The notes beneath the pieces are model-generated. The model was not told the origin of the DNA. It worked only from the letters and a program-made list of their open reading frames with translations, and searched no databases. A stretch of DNA of 13,593 bases from Cyanobacteria bacterium UBA4641. Lineage in GTDB: Bacteria > Cyanobacteriota > Vampirovibrionia > Gastranaerophilales > Gastranaerophilaceae. The stretch spans positions 626 to 14,218 of the forward strand of contig DHMN01000024.1 in the NCBI GenBank assembly GCA_002405805.1, in the 5' to 3' direction. A program made the position numbers and the translations under genes. Shown in pieces: positions 7,287-13,593 of the stretch (the first letter of the stretch is position 1; each line of letters starts with the position of its first letter).

Positions 7287-7287
7287 G

Positions 7288-7309
7288 GCTATAACTAATT
7301 AGATATAGC
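7288..7309. promoter_or_regulatory. Near-perfect 22-bp palindrome, candidate XRE operator
   Basis: The arms are GCTATA and TATAGC, and the centre CTAATTAG is itself a perfect palindrome. Only one symmetrical base pair (positions 7 and 16 of the site) breaks the dyad. It starts 2 nt after the plus-strand -10 box, covers the expected start site, and lies between the -10 and -35 positions of the opposing promoter. A bound dimer would block both. Assignment to the adjacent XRE protein is inference. Confidence 0.65.
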
Positions 7310-7324
7310 GAATGAGGAATGAAC

Positions 7325-8083
7325 ATGGTCAAAAATTCCAAAATGAAATTGGGTTTTACTCTAGCAGAATGTGCTACGCACATACCAACCAAAGTGAAAT
7401 TGGGTTTTACCCTTGCTGAAGTTTTAATCACCCTTGGGATAATCGGTGTAGTGGCGGCGATGACTATTCCTAATTTGATTCAACACTACCAACAAGAAGC
7501 TACGGTGAATAAGTTAAAAAAGGCTATTTCTGTTTTGAATCAGGCGTACAAATTATCTTTTGATGATGTTGGAGAACCTGGAGCAGACCAATTACAAATC
7601 ACCTCGACCGAATATTTTAATACCTATTGGGCACCCTATATTAAAGTCTCAAATTTTTGCTCTACTTACAAAGTCTGTGGTTATAACAAATTTACACCTT
7701 GGACAAATGCAAATGGAACTCCAAATGGTTGGTATATTGTAGAACCTCGTTTAAGGACTTCATTTATCACACCAGATGGCGTAGCCGTTGTATCTTTATT
7801 TTCAACTTGGGCAGATGATGACAATGGGAAAGGTGAAAAGAAGAAAAATGTTTTTGAGATAATTGTAGATATTAATGCAGGAGAAAAACCAAACAAACTT
7901 GGACGAGATGTTTTCTTTTTAACTCGTGTAACAGAAAATGGCGGAGGTATCAGACCTTACGGTTTTGAAAAATCTAATGATGAGATTGACAAAAACTGTT
8001 CAAAAACTGGAACAGGTGAATACTGTGCCGAAAAAATCCGTCGCGCAGGTTGGAGTATAGATAAAAGTTATCCGTGGAAATAG
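7325..8083 (+). CDS. Prepilin-like secreted protein with duplicated GFTLAE signal motif
   Basis: A 252-residue protein. I choose the ATG at 7325, 7 nt after GAGG (7314-7317); an in-frame ATG at 7319 sits only 1 nt from that site. The type IV prepilin / type II pseudopilin signal is KLGFTLAEVLITLGIIGVVA (25-44): a basic leader, cleavage between G27 and F28, E32 at mature position 5, then a hydrophobic helix running into AAMTIPNLI. An earlier copy of the motif, KLGFTLAE, occurs at 8-15, followed by CATHIPT. The mature part is a long globular domain with six cysteines (the last in GTGEYCAEKIRRAGWSIDKS) and ends in YPWK. Family knowledge puts it in a prepilin-peptidase-dependent pilus or secretion system; none of that machinery is here. 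It is probably a minor pilin or an exported pilin-like protein. The gene ends on the base before the pdxA stop. Confidence 0.85.
   Translation: MVKNSKMKLGFTLAECATHIPTKVKLGFTLAEVLITLGIIGVVAAMTIPNLIQHYQQEATVNKLKKAISVLNQAYKLSFDDVGEPGADQLQITSTEYFNTYWAPYIKVSNFCSTYKVCGYNKFTPWTNANGTPNGWYIVEPRLRTSFITPDGVAVVSLFSTWADDDNGKGEKKKNVFEIIVDINAGEKPNKLGRDVFFLTRVTENGGGIRPYGFEKSNDEIDKNCSKTGTGEYCAEKIRRAGWSIDKSYPWK
7344..7410 (+). repeat. In-frame direct repeat encoding the prepilin motif twice
   Basis: TGAAATTGGGTTTTAC occurs at 7344-7359 and again at 7395-7410, exactly 51 nt (17 codons) apart. After that the copies diverge at synonymous positions (CTAGCAGAA against CTTGCTGAA). The identity of 16 nt suggests a duplication rather than independent origin of the two motifs. 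Confidence 0.8.
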
Positions 8084-9001
8084 TTAAAGAATTTCTTTAA
8101 TTGCCGCAATCATACCATTTGGAGATGCAATATTTTTGCCTGCAATATCAAAGGCTGTTCCATGTCCAGGAGAGGTTCTCACAATATCAAGACCAATAGT
8201 CATATTGACTGTGTTTTCGCCTGCGACGGTTTTTATCGGTATAAGCCCTTGGTCATGGTAATTTGCGATATAGCAATCGTATTTGTCTTTAGTGTTTGCA
8301 ATATAATTTTTTGCCGCATCCACAAACAGAGTATCAGCAGGCAGTGGCATTGTTATATCAATACCTTCATTTTGCAATTCTTTAACAGCAGGAATCAAAA
8401 TATCAATTTCTTCCATTCCTAAAATCCCATCTTCCCCTGAGTGTGGGTTAAATCCACAAAGTGCAAATTTAGGATTATTTATTCCAAATTGTTTTTGGAA
8501 CGTTTTTACAAGGTTTTCAATCTTTGTGACAACGATATCTTTTGTCAAATTGATATCTTTTAGAGCGCAGTGTCTTGTTAATAGCAAAACTCTAAAACCG
8601 TTTGCCACAAAAAGCATTTCCGCAAGTTGATTGTCATGAGCCAAAAAGTGTTGTAATACTTCAGTTTGACCGTTGAAATTGTGACCTGCTAAATGTAGGG
8701 CATTTTTGGCAACCGGTGCTGTGACGATGGCTTTTGGCTTTAATTCGCAAGCTAATTTTAAAGATTGAAAACTGAATTTGCCTGCTGCTTTTGTTACCTG
8801 TCCTGCTTTTATGTCATTTTTCTCATACGGAATTTCAATAACTTCGTAGTTCTTATCAAGTTTTCCGTAGTAGTCTAAAATTTTTTTATTTGATATAATT
8901 GCAATTTTTTCTTCAGGCAAATCCAAAGCCTTGAGTGCTTTCATAGTAATTTCAGCCCCAATTCCGTTTGGGTCGCCTGTTGTGATTATAATTTTATTCA
9001 T
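8084..9001 (-). CDS. pdxA: PdxA-family 4-phospho-hydroxyacid dehydrogenase
   Basis: A 305-residue, NAD-dependent oxidative decarboxylase of the PdxA family. It begins MNKIIITTGDPNGIGAEI. The three metal-binding histidines are present: H144 in TRHCALKDI, H187 in GFNPHSGEDGILG and H249 in NYHDQGLIPIK; VRTSPGHGTAFDIAGK (274-289) is also typical. The usual substrate motif GHTE reads GQTE here (Q112, T113), so a conserved substrate-contacting His is replaced. Classical PdxA oxidises 4-hydroxythreonine 4-phosphate for pyridoxal phosphate synthesis. PdxA paralogues next to DUF1537 kinases instead turn threonate or erythronate phosphates into dihydroxyacetone phosphate and CO2. The DUF1537 kinase gene ends 6 nt upstream, which favours the second role or a joint route to the vitamin. 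The sequence alone does not decide. Confidence 0.9.
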   Translation of the reverse strand: MNKIIITTGDPNGIGAEITMKALKALDLPEEKIAIISNKKILDYYGKLDKNYEVIEIPYEKNDIKAGQVTKAAGKFSFQSLKLACELKPKAIVTAPVAKNALHLAGHNFNGQTEVLQHFLAHDNQLAEMLFVANGFRVLLLTRHCALKDINLTKDIVVTKIENLVKTFQKQFGINNPKFALCGFNPHSGEDGILGMEEIDILIPAVKELQNEGIDITMPLPADTLFVDAAKNYIANTKDKYDCYIANYHDQGLIPIKTVAGENTVNMTIGLDIVRTSPGHGTAFDIAGKNIASPNGMIAAIKEIL

Positions 9002-9007
9002 AACAAA

Positions 9008-10330
9008 TTACTCTTCGTGTTTTTCAAAGTATTTTAAAATTTCGATAAGGGTATTAACTCCGCCAAGGTTTCCTGATTTTGTAACAATCCATTGGTCTGA
9101 GTTTGCGTTTTTACTTAGTGCAATTGCAGGCAAAACTTCATCAATCAGTTGTAGTTGGTTTGCGTTTATCGAATTACAGCATTTGTAAGAAGTTTCTCCG
9201 CCTAGCGTAATTAATACCGCTTTTTTTCTTGCCAAAACTTGAGAAGAAAGCTCTGCCAAAAAGTCAGTAATAACGTTAGCCAAGCCTGATTTTGTCAAAT
9301 CTGCTTTGATTGTGTCTTCCGCAAATCCGTCAAAATTCTTCAACAATTTTGATGTGTGTACCAAAACTATGTTATTTCCTGTCAGGTTTGAGACGATTCG
9401 GTTTACCAAACTTTCTTCAACCCCTGATAATACGGTATTCATATCAAGTTCAATCGGCAAACAAATTTCTTCGTAATCTGCAATTTGTTCAAGTTTATCA
9501 ATTTGACTTGCCGTAATTTGAGTTGCACTGCCTGAGACAATGAGTTTTGGCAGTTTTGGAAGTCGTACTGGCAAAACTGCGCTGTAGTCATTGTTTTCAG
9601 AGAACCATTCGTTACTCAAAACTTTTCCGGCAGCAGCTGTTCCGACAGGCAAAATTTTGTAATTAGATTTGCCCATAGCAAGAACAATTTGTTCTAAATC
9701 AATTGTAGAAACCGAGTCTGTAACGATTATTTTTTTACCTTGGCTTATAAGTTTGTTTATTTCTAACAAAATCGGACCTGCGCCATCCATTATTGTCTTT
9801 AACTCAATACAACCGACCAAATCTTTGAGATTTGCTCCAAGTTGGCTTTGCAATAAAGTTGGCAAATGAGATTCTGCAATCGGAGAATGTGGGTCACGAG
9901 CCATTTCTGTTCTTTCAATCGGCACACCGCGCAACAGGTGATAACCGCCTACAGTGATTCTTCCTTCTTGCGGAAATGCCGGCATGACAACAGCTGCATC
10001 CCAACCCAAAACTTCAAGCATAGACATAACTTCAACCGCAATATTTCCTCTTACGGTTGAGTCAATTTTTTTGTAGAAGAAATCAGGATTTAATTTTTCC
10101 ACCAAAAATTCTGTAGCTTGTTTAACTTTTTCAAATGCATCTTGTGCTGAAATATTACGAGATTCTGTCGAAATCGCCCATGCCTGTTGCATATTCGAAC
10201 AAGCAGGTTCAATTTCGGTATTTAGCAAAATATTTGTATCTGCACCGTTAAGTTTGAATTGTAAAGCGGTATCATTTGCGCCTGTGAGGTCATCTGCAAT
10301 GATTCCGACAGTGTTAGAATTTAATATCAT
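9008..10330 (-). CDS. Four-carbon acid sugar kinase family protein (DUF1537)
   Basis: A 440-residue two-domain kinase. The N-terminal substrate domain has IADDLTGANDTALQF (11-25), KKIDSTVRGN (87-96) and PAFPQEGRITVGGYH followed by LLRGVPIERTEMARDP (117-147). The C-terminal nucleotide-binding domain has PKLIVSGSATQIT (261-273), GGETS (377-381) and VTKSGNLGG (416-424). Known members phosphorylate D-threonate, D-erythronate, L-threonate or 3-oxo-tetronates. The pairing with pdxA fits the threonate route kinase -> PdxA2 -> dihydroxyacetone phosphate. A kinase acting on 4-hydroxythreonine for vitamin B6 is an alternative. The start overlaps the ssb stop as ATGA, so it is translated with ssb. No sugar-acid transporter or dedicated regulator is seen nearby. 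Length and motifs are complete. Confidence 0.92.
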   Translation of the reverse strand: MILNSNTVGIIADDLTGANDTALQFKLNGADTNILLNTEIEPACSNMQQAWAISTESRNISAQDAFEKVKQATEFLVEKLNPDFFYKKIDSTVRGNIAVEVMSMLEVLGWDAAVVMPAFPQEGRITVGGYHLLRGVPIERTEMARDPHSPIAESHLPTLLQSQLGANLKDLVGCIELKTIMDGAGPILLEINKLISQGKKIIVTDSVSTIDLEQIVLAMGKSNYKILPVGTAAAGKVLSNEWFSENNDYSAVLPVRLPKLPKLIVSGSATQITASQIDKLEQIADYEEICLPIELDMNTVLSGVEESLVNRIVSNLTGNNIVLVHTSKLLKNFDGFAEDTIKADLTKSGLANVITDFLAELSSQVLARKKAVLITLGGETSYKCCNSINANQLQLIDEVLPAIALSKNANSDQWIVTKSGNLGGVNTLIEILKYFEKHEE

Positions 10331-10674
10331 AATACAGCTTCTTCTGCATCTCTTTTAGAGCCTAAAAGTCTGATTGTGTTAGCTCTGATGTAGAAATTTT
10401 CTCTTTCGTTATTAGTTGTTTTATCTACCCATCTGCTGTTTGCAATAGCGCCGTCGATAGCAACAAGTCTGCCTTTTTTTACATATTCTGCAGCAAATTC
10501 AGCTTGTTTATCCCAAATTTCGATGTTGAACCAATCAGTAACTTCTGATTTAGTTTTTGAATCCCATCTGTTTACTGCAACTGAAAATCTGGCTTTTGTT
10601 TTACCTGAATCAAAAGCCTTGAAATCATCTGATGCATCTCTTCCGACTCTGCCTACTACTGTAACTGTATTCAT
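10327..10674 (-). CDS. ssb: Single-stranded DNA-binding protein
   Basis: A 115-residue OB-fold protein of the SSB family: MNTVTVVGRVGRDA at the start, ARFSVAVNRW (28-37), TDWFNIEIWDKQAEFAAEYV followed by KKGRLVAIDGAI (46-77), and a final strand NFYIRANTIRLL. It binds single-stranded DNA in replication, recombination and repair. The flexible linker and the acidic C-terminal tip of most bacterial SSBs are missing, since the protein ends shortly after the OB fold with AEEAVL. It may therefore not recruit partner proteins in the usual way, or may be a second SSB. AGAGGT lies 7 nt before the ATG. It is the first gene of the unit ssb - kinase - pdxA. Confidence 0.92.
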   Translation of the reverse strand: MNTVTVVGRVGRDASDDFKAFDSGKTKARFSVAVNRWDSKTKSEVTDWFNIEIWDKQAEFAAEYVKKGRLVAIDGAIANSRWVDKTTNNERENFYIRANTIRLLGSKRDAEEAVL

Positions 10675-10716
10675 TATTTTACCTCTTTCGATTATTTCAA
10701 ATCTTGTATTGAGTTC

Positions 10717-10727
10717 ATTATATTATA
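10717..10727 (-). promoter_or_regulatory. Probable -10 region for the ssb unit
   Basis: On the minus strand two overlapping TATAAT hexamers occur (10727-10722 and 10722-10717), 40-50 nt before the ssb start. No convincing -35 is seen. Confidence 0.4.
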
Positions 10728-10762
10728 AACATGTAAAACGCTTATTTTCCTATCACGGATTG

Positions 10763-11527
10763 TTAAGAAATATAGAAAATTAAATTGATTAAAAAGTCTG
10801 CAACCAACATATATATTGTAGAAAGAATTGCTGCTTGGGTTGTTGATGTTCCGACTTCCTTTGCGCCACCCTTTGTTTCATAACCTTTTGTTGCGCAAAC
10901 CAAAGCTATCAATGCTCCAAAGATACATGCTTTTAGCAAGCTGATATAAATATCTTTTGTAGCAATCCATGCCCAGGCTGAAGTTGCATATCTTGCAGGG
11001 TGAAGGTTAATAGTACCTAAAGATACGAACATTCCACCCAAAATTCCGATAAATTCTGCAATCAAAACTACCATCGGTACGGTAATTGCTGATGCCAAAA
11101 TCCTAGGTGTGAAATAATAGCCAACAGGGCTTATTTTCAAAGTTTTTATCGCATCAACTTGTGATGTTACTTGCATATTGGCGATTTCTGCTGAAATTGC
11201 AGTACCTGCTCTAGCACCAATTGCCAAAGCTACAAACCCCGGAGCAATTTCTCGAATCATTACGACTGCAATCGTTCCGCCGATATAAGCCTCAGCACCT
11301 GTCAGTAAAAATTCTTTTGAAACTTGGATTGCGATAACTGCAGCCGAAATAAATGCAATAACCAAAGATATTGGCAGAGAATCGTAGCTTATTGCAGCGG
11401 CTTGAGTTATGACAGATTTGAATTTGACATTACCGCCAAATAAGTATCTTAAACATTCTATGAGATTTTGTACGCATAAACCTAAAAATTTAATCAAAAT
11501 ACCCTGCCTTTTTCCTAAAAGTATCAT
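10763..11527 (-). CDS. mlaE: MlaE/YrbE-type lipid ABC transporter permease
   Basis: A 254-residue integral membrane protein of the MlaE family, the permease of ABC systems that move phospholipids or other lipids between inner and outer membrane. About five hydrophobic segments are seen (near 51-69, 88-105, 143-172, 198-216, 233-252). The family core is IREIAPGFVALAIGARAGTA (91-110), followed by ISAEIANMQVTSQVDAIKTL and, near the end, TKGYETKGGAKEVGTSTTQA (213-232). The ATPase (MlaF) and the substrate-binding MCE protein (MlaD) are not in the window. No clear ribosome binding site precedes the ATG at 11527. A TTG 12 codons in follows AGGCAGGG and could be an alternative start. Its stop is 88 nt upstream of ssb, so co-transcription with ssb is possible but not shown. 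Confidence 0.92.
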   Translation of the reverse strand: MILLGKRQGILIKFLGLCVQNLIECLRYLFGGNVKFKSVITQAAAISYDSLPISLVIAFISAAVIAIQVSKEFLLTGAEAYIGGTIAVVMIREIAPGFVALAIGARAGTAISAEIANMQVTSQVDAIKTLKISPVGYYFTPRILASAITVPMVVLIAEFIGILGGMFVSLGTINLHPARYATSAWAWIATKDIYISLLKACIFGALIALVCATKGYETKGGAKEVGTSTTQAAILSTIYMLVADFLINLIFYIS

Positions 11528-11628
11528 GAAAAAATAAATAAGTCTAATGTGGTGGTAAGAAATAACGTCTTGAAAGAATGTGTTTCTTATATAGTCATTC
11601 TTAAAGTTTAGAACATCAAATAGGTCAT

Positions 11629-11687
11629 TGTCATTCCGAATTCATTTCGGAATCTCAAATTGAACATATTAGGCTTATGCAAAATTT
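11629..11687 (+). repeat. Composite hairpin repeat, copy E
   Basis: The first hairpin runs from TGTCATTCCGAA to TTCGGAATCTC, with an 8-bp stem (11633-11640 with 11646-11653). A second, imperfect stem follows: AAATT...CATA (11657-11668) against TATG...AATTT (11676-11687). The same two-hairpin order is seen at 13399-13456. Just downstream, ACCCTC (11709-11714) can pair with GAGGGT (11724-11729), a possible weak terminator for the htrA-like gene on the minus strand. Confidence 0.65.
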
Positions 11688-11739
11688 GAAAAATTAGAGA
11701 TGCGGTATACCCTCTCTGAAGGTGAGGGTGAGGGTTCAT

Positions 11740-12426
11740 CTACTTTTTCCCACCTGATATCTTGCTTTTATCCACTGTTGCGATGAATTTTATGGCTTCA
11801 TTCGATGGAATTGCAAAACCTATACCAATATTTGAAATATTATGGTCAGGGTTGTAAATTGATTGGCTAATTCCAATGACTTGTCCTGTCGAATTTAGCA
11901 AAGGTCCGCCTGAGCACCCCGGATTGATTGCTGCATCTGTTTGAAATCTGTTTTTCACATAGTCAATTCGTGAGATTATTCCTTGTGTCAGTGTGTTGGA
12001 AAAGCCAAACGGATTGCCAATAGATAGAACTTTTTGCCCAACTTTTACGTTCTCGGAATCTCCAAAAGATACCGTTTCTAATGGCGTTTTAGGGTTGATT
12101 TTTATCAGCGCAAGGTCTTTATTTTTACCCATTTGAGCGATAAATTGTGCTTTGTAGGTTTGACCATTTGATGTGGTAACTTCTATATTTTTGTAGTTTT
12201 CGACAACGTGAGAACCTGTCAAAATCAAGCCGTCTTGGGATACAATACAGCCTGTACCTGCCGAAACTCCATCTTTCATTTGAACATCTATTGCAACAAT
12301 TGCAGGACTGATTTTTTCGTAAACGGTTATATTTACCTGTTCGTCAGGCTCAAAAGATGCGAATGAGCTTGAACAATTCGCCCCAATAAGCACAAATGCC
12401 AAAATTAACAGTAATCTTTTTTGCAT
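11740..12426 (-). CDS. Exported HtrA-like (S1C) trypsin-fold protease without PDZ domain
   Basis: A 228-residue protein. Residues 1-24 are a signal peptide (KRLLLILAFVLIGANC, likely cut after FAS); the Cys at 18 is not in a proper lipobox. A chymotrypsin-like fold follows with the catalytic triad H73 (LTGSHVVE), D104 (NKDLALIK) and S172 (NPGCSGGPL). The usual Asn before the catalytic Ser is Cys171. The other HtrA marks SIGNPFG (135-141) and IGFAIPSNEAIKFI (202-215) are present. DegP/DegS relatives carry one or two C-terminal PDZ domains; this one stops right after the protease domain, so substrate selection must differ. It probably works in the periplasm in protein quality control. GAGGAA precedes the ATG by 7 nt. 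It is divergent from ycf23. Confidence 0.9.
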   Translation of the reverse strand: MQKRLLLILAFVLIGANCSSSFASFEPDEQVNITVYEKISPAIVAIDVQMKDGVSAGTGCIVSQDGLILTGSHVVENYKNIEVTTSNGQTYKAQFIAQMGKNKDLALIKINPKTPLETVSFGDSENVKVGQKVLSIGNPFGFSNTLTQGIISRIDYVKNRFQTDAAINPGCSGGPLLNSTGQVIGISQSIYNPDHNISNIGIGFAIPSNEAIKFIATVDKSKISGGKK

Positions 12427-12507
12427 ATAAATTTCCTCTCTTAACCTGAATATTATTCTGTTTTTGTAAAAAATATATTCTCTTAGGCTTTGTTTTTGCG
12501 GTTAGTC

Positions 12508-12536
12508 TTGAAAATATTAAAATATTAATGTATAAT
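12508..12536 (+). promoter_or_regulatory. Sigma-70 promoter of ycf23
   Basis: TTGAAA (12508-12513) and TATAAT (12531-12536) are 17 nt apart. Transcription should start near 12543, giving a leader of about 36 nt with AAGGAG at 12567-12572. This placement rules out the in-frame ATG at 12528 as a start. Confidence 0.85.
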
Positions 12537-12578
12537 TCAGAAGACGTTAAGTCTGAGAATATAATTAAGGAGAAAATT

Positions 12579-13337
12579 ATGGCAAGAATTGATTCATTTA
12601 AACACGCTTTAGAAGAAAAACGTGCGGTAAAAGTTATCGCAGGTATTGATAACTTTGATATTGAAAACATCAAAAAAGTTGTATCTTCTGCTGAAACTGC
12701 TCACGCATCAGCTGTTGATATTTGCTCAAGAGAAGACATCGTTAAAGAAATTCGTTCAATGACAGAATTGCCTTTGTTCGTATCATCAATTGTTCCATCT
12801 GAATTGGTTAAAGCAGTTGACTTAGGTGCAGATGCTATTGAACTTGGTAACTTTGATGTTTTATACAAAAAAGGAACTTCATTTGATGCTAACGATGTTT
12901 TAGCATTGGTTGAAGAAACAAAAGCTTTGTTAGGCGACAGAGAGGTATTCTTCTCAGTAACTATCCCTGGTGAAATTTCTACAGCAGACCAAGTTGCACT
13001 TGCTGTAAAATTGGAATCTATGGGCGTTGACCTAATCCAAACAGAAGGTCACTATGTTTCAGATTTTAACTTGTCAGGCGCAAGGGCTTTGATGGATAGA
13101 GCTGAATTGACAATCTCTAACACAATTGAACTTGTTAGAAATGTTGAAATGCCAATTATGACTGCTACAGGTATTAACCCTACAACAGCTCCATTTGCAT
13201 TCGCTGCGGGTGCTTCAGCTATCGGTTGTGGTTCTTGTATCAACAAATTGTCTTCTAACATTTCAATGATTGCTACAATTTCATCACTTGTTGAAATTGC
13301 TAACAAAAATGCAGTGAAAGTTAGAGCATTTGTATAA
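12579..13337 (+). CDS. ycf23: Ycf23 / DUF561 family TIM-barrel protein
   Basis: A 252-residue protein of the Ycf23 family, found in cyanobacteria and in the plastid genomes of some algae, with no established function. Conserved stretches are KVIAGIDNFD (18-27), ELGNFDVLYKKG (88-99), FFSVTIPGEI (124-133), DLIQTEGHY (151-159), MPIMTATGINPTTAPFAFAA (191-210) and GCGSCINKLSSNISMIA (216-232). The repeating strand-glycine pattern fits a (beta/alpha)8 barrel related to phosphate-binding barrels. No signal peptide or membrane segment is present, so it is cytosolic. The start at 12579 is set by AAGGAG 6 nt upstream and by a promoter that covers the earlier ATG. It is a single-gene transcript: its own promoter, then a strong terminator 25 nt after the stop. 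It is the best lineage marker here. Confidence 0.93.
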   Translation: MARIDSFKHALEEKRAVKVIAGIDNFDIENIKKVVSSAETAHASAVDICSREDIVKEIRSMTELPLFVSSIVPSELVKAVDLGADAIELGNFDVLYKKGTSFDANDVLALVEETKALLGDREVFFSVTIPGEISTADQVALAVKLESMGVDLIQTEGHYVSDFNLSGARALMDRAELTISNTIELVRNVEMPIMTATGINPTTAPFAFAAGASAIGCGSCINKLSSNISMIATISSLVEIANKNAVKVRAFV

Positions 13338-13362
13338 GTTTAAAAGTTTAAAATTGGAAAAG

Positions 13363-13399
13363 GGCAACTCAAAAGCTTTTGAGTTGCCACTTTTTATTT
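13363..13399 (+). terminator. Intrinsic terminator of ycf23
   Basis: A perfect 26-nt palindrome (GGCAACTCAAAAG at 13363-13375, CTTTTGAGTTGCC at 13376-13388) is followed by ACTTTTTATTT. In RNA the centre opens to a small loop. The upstream A-rich side makes it only weakly usable from the other strand. Confidence 0.92.
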
Positions 13400-13456
13400 G
13401 TCATGCTGAACTTGTTTCAGCATCTCAAATAGGACATATGGGGCTATGTCCTATTT
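13399..13456 (+). repeat. Composite hairpin repeat, copy F
   Basis: The first hairpin runs from TGTCATGCTGAA to TTCAGCATCTC, with an 8-bp stem (13403-13410 with 13416-13423). The second is a perfect 12-bp stem, AAATAGGACATA (13427-13438) with TATGTCCTATTT (13445-13456), around a 6-nt loop. It lies between two convergent genes and may also help stop the minus-strand XRE transcript. Confidence 0.75.
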
Positions 13457-13481
13457 ATTATCTATCTGACTTCCTAATCCA

Positions 13482-13593
13482 TTAATCAGGAACATATTCA
13501 AAAATATCCTGAATTTTGCAATCCAATGCATAACAAAGTTTGTTTATTGTCTCAAGTTCTATTGTTTTTGTTTTGTTGTGGTAAATTCTAAAC
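13482..13593 (-). CDS. 3' end of a small XRE-family regulator (cut by window edge)
   Basis: An open frame enters from the right edge and ends at TAA (13484-13482). It encodes 36 residues: FRIYHNKTKTIELETINKLC followed by YALDCKIQDIFEYVPD. This matches the last helices of the 66-residue XRE protein at 2549-2749 (TLDTVERICLFLDCKINELI against ELETINKLCYALDCKIQDIF). The helix-turn-helix itself and the start lie outside the window. It is convergent with ycf23, separated by the terminator and copy F of the repeat. Confidence 0.8.
   Translation of the reverse strand, partial: FRIYHNKTKTIELETINKLCYALDCKIQDIFEYVPD

Noticed and set aside
7319..7321. ATG as start of the prepilin-like gene
   Set aside because: Only 1 nt separates it from GAGG; the ATG at 7325 has a 7-nt spacing.
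7394..7396. Internal GTG that would give a short prepilin with a single motif
   Set aside because: No Shine-Dalgarno-like sequence precedes it.
6972..8083. Prophage or integrated element around the XRE/prepilin pair
   Set aside because: No integrase, attachment repeats or phage structural genes are seen; the neighbours are housekeeping genes.
12360..12380. Lipoprotein signal in the HtrA-like protease
   Set aside because: The residue before the Cys is Asn, which does not fit a lipobox.
12528..12578. Earlier ATG for ycf23
   Set aside because: It lies between the -35 and -10 boxes, so it is not transcribed from the seen promoter. The ATG at 12579 has AAGGAG at proper spacing.
12350..12673. 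107-residue minus-strand open frame across the htrA/ycf23 gap
   Set aside because: It covers both promoters and coding starts, shows no family motif and is antisense to ycf23.

Overview
The window is AT-rich, gene-dense bacterial DNA, most plausibly from a non-photosynthetic cyanobacterial relative of the Melainabacteria / Gastranaerophilales type. Three features support this: a clear Ycf23 (DUF561) protein, a family otherwise known mainly from cyanobacteria and plastids; a secreted protein with the prepilin start GFTLAEVLITLGIIGVVAA, a form I associate from memory with that group; and a cyanobacterial-style MlaE permease. The taxon is inferred from the sequence and has not been tested by any search.

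Layout, left to right. Positions 1-278 are non-coding, with hairpins, repeat scraps and a likely promoter. A two-gene plus-strand unit follows: a single-pass LysM membrane protein and an exported GH13 (alpha-amylase-like) protein. It meets, tail to tail with one base between, a minus-strand unit read from about 6600 down to 2549: ftsH, an acsD-like gene, an acsC-like gene and a small XRE regulator, all overlapping or within 1 nt. The acsC/acsD products are the two halves of the corrinoid iron-sulfur protein of the Wood-Ljungdahl pathway, and no CODH/ACS or methyltransferase gene is in view.

Positions 6570-6971 are an intergenic stretch packed with hairpin repeats. Next comes a divergent pair, an XRE repressor-like gene (minus) and a prepilin-like secreted protein (plus). 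Between them lie a consensus sigma-70 promoter and a near-perfect 22-bp palindrome placed like an operator. The prepilin gene ends on the base before the stop of pdxA. Upstream of pdxA on the minus strand are a DUF1537 four-carbon acid sugar kinase and ssb, with 4-nt and 6-nt junctions, then a separate mlaE permease gene.

At the right end, a PDZ-less HtrA-like protease (minus) and ycf23 (plus) are divergent. ycf23 has a textbook promoter and a textbook terminator. A composite two-hairpin repeat follows, and then the 3' end of another small XRE gene cut by the window edge.

The main items for a second look are the shortened, apparently orphan AcsC/AcsD pair co-transcribed with ftsH and capped by a translationally coupled XRE gene; the XRE / operator / prepilin switch with a duplicated prepilin signal motif; and a dispersed family of intergenic hairpins whose copies differ by compensated changes in the stem.
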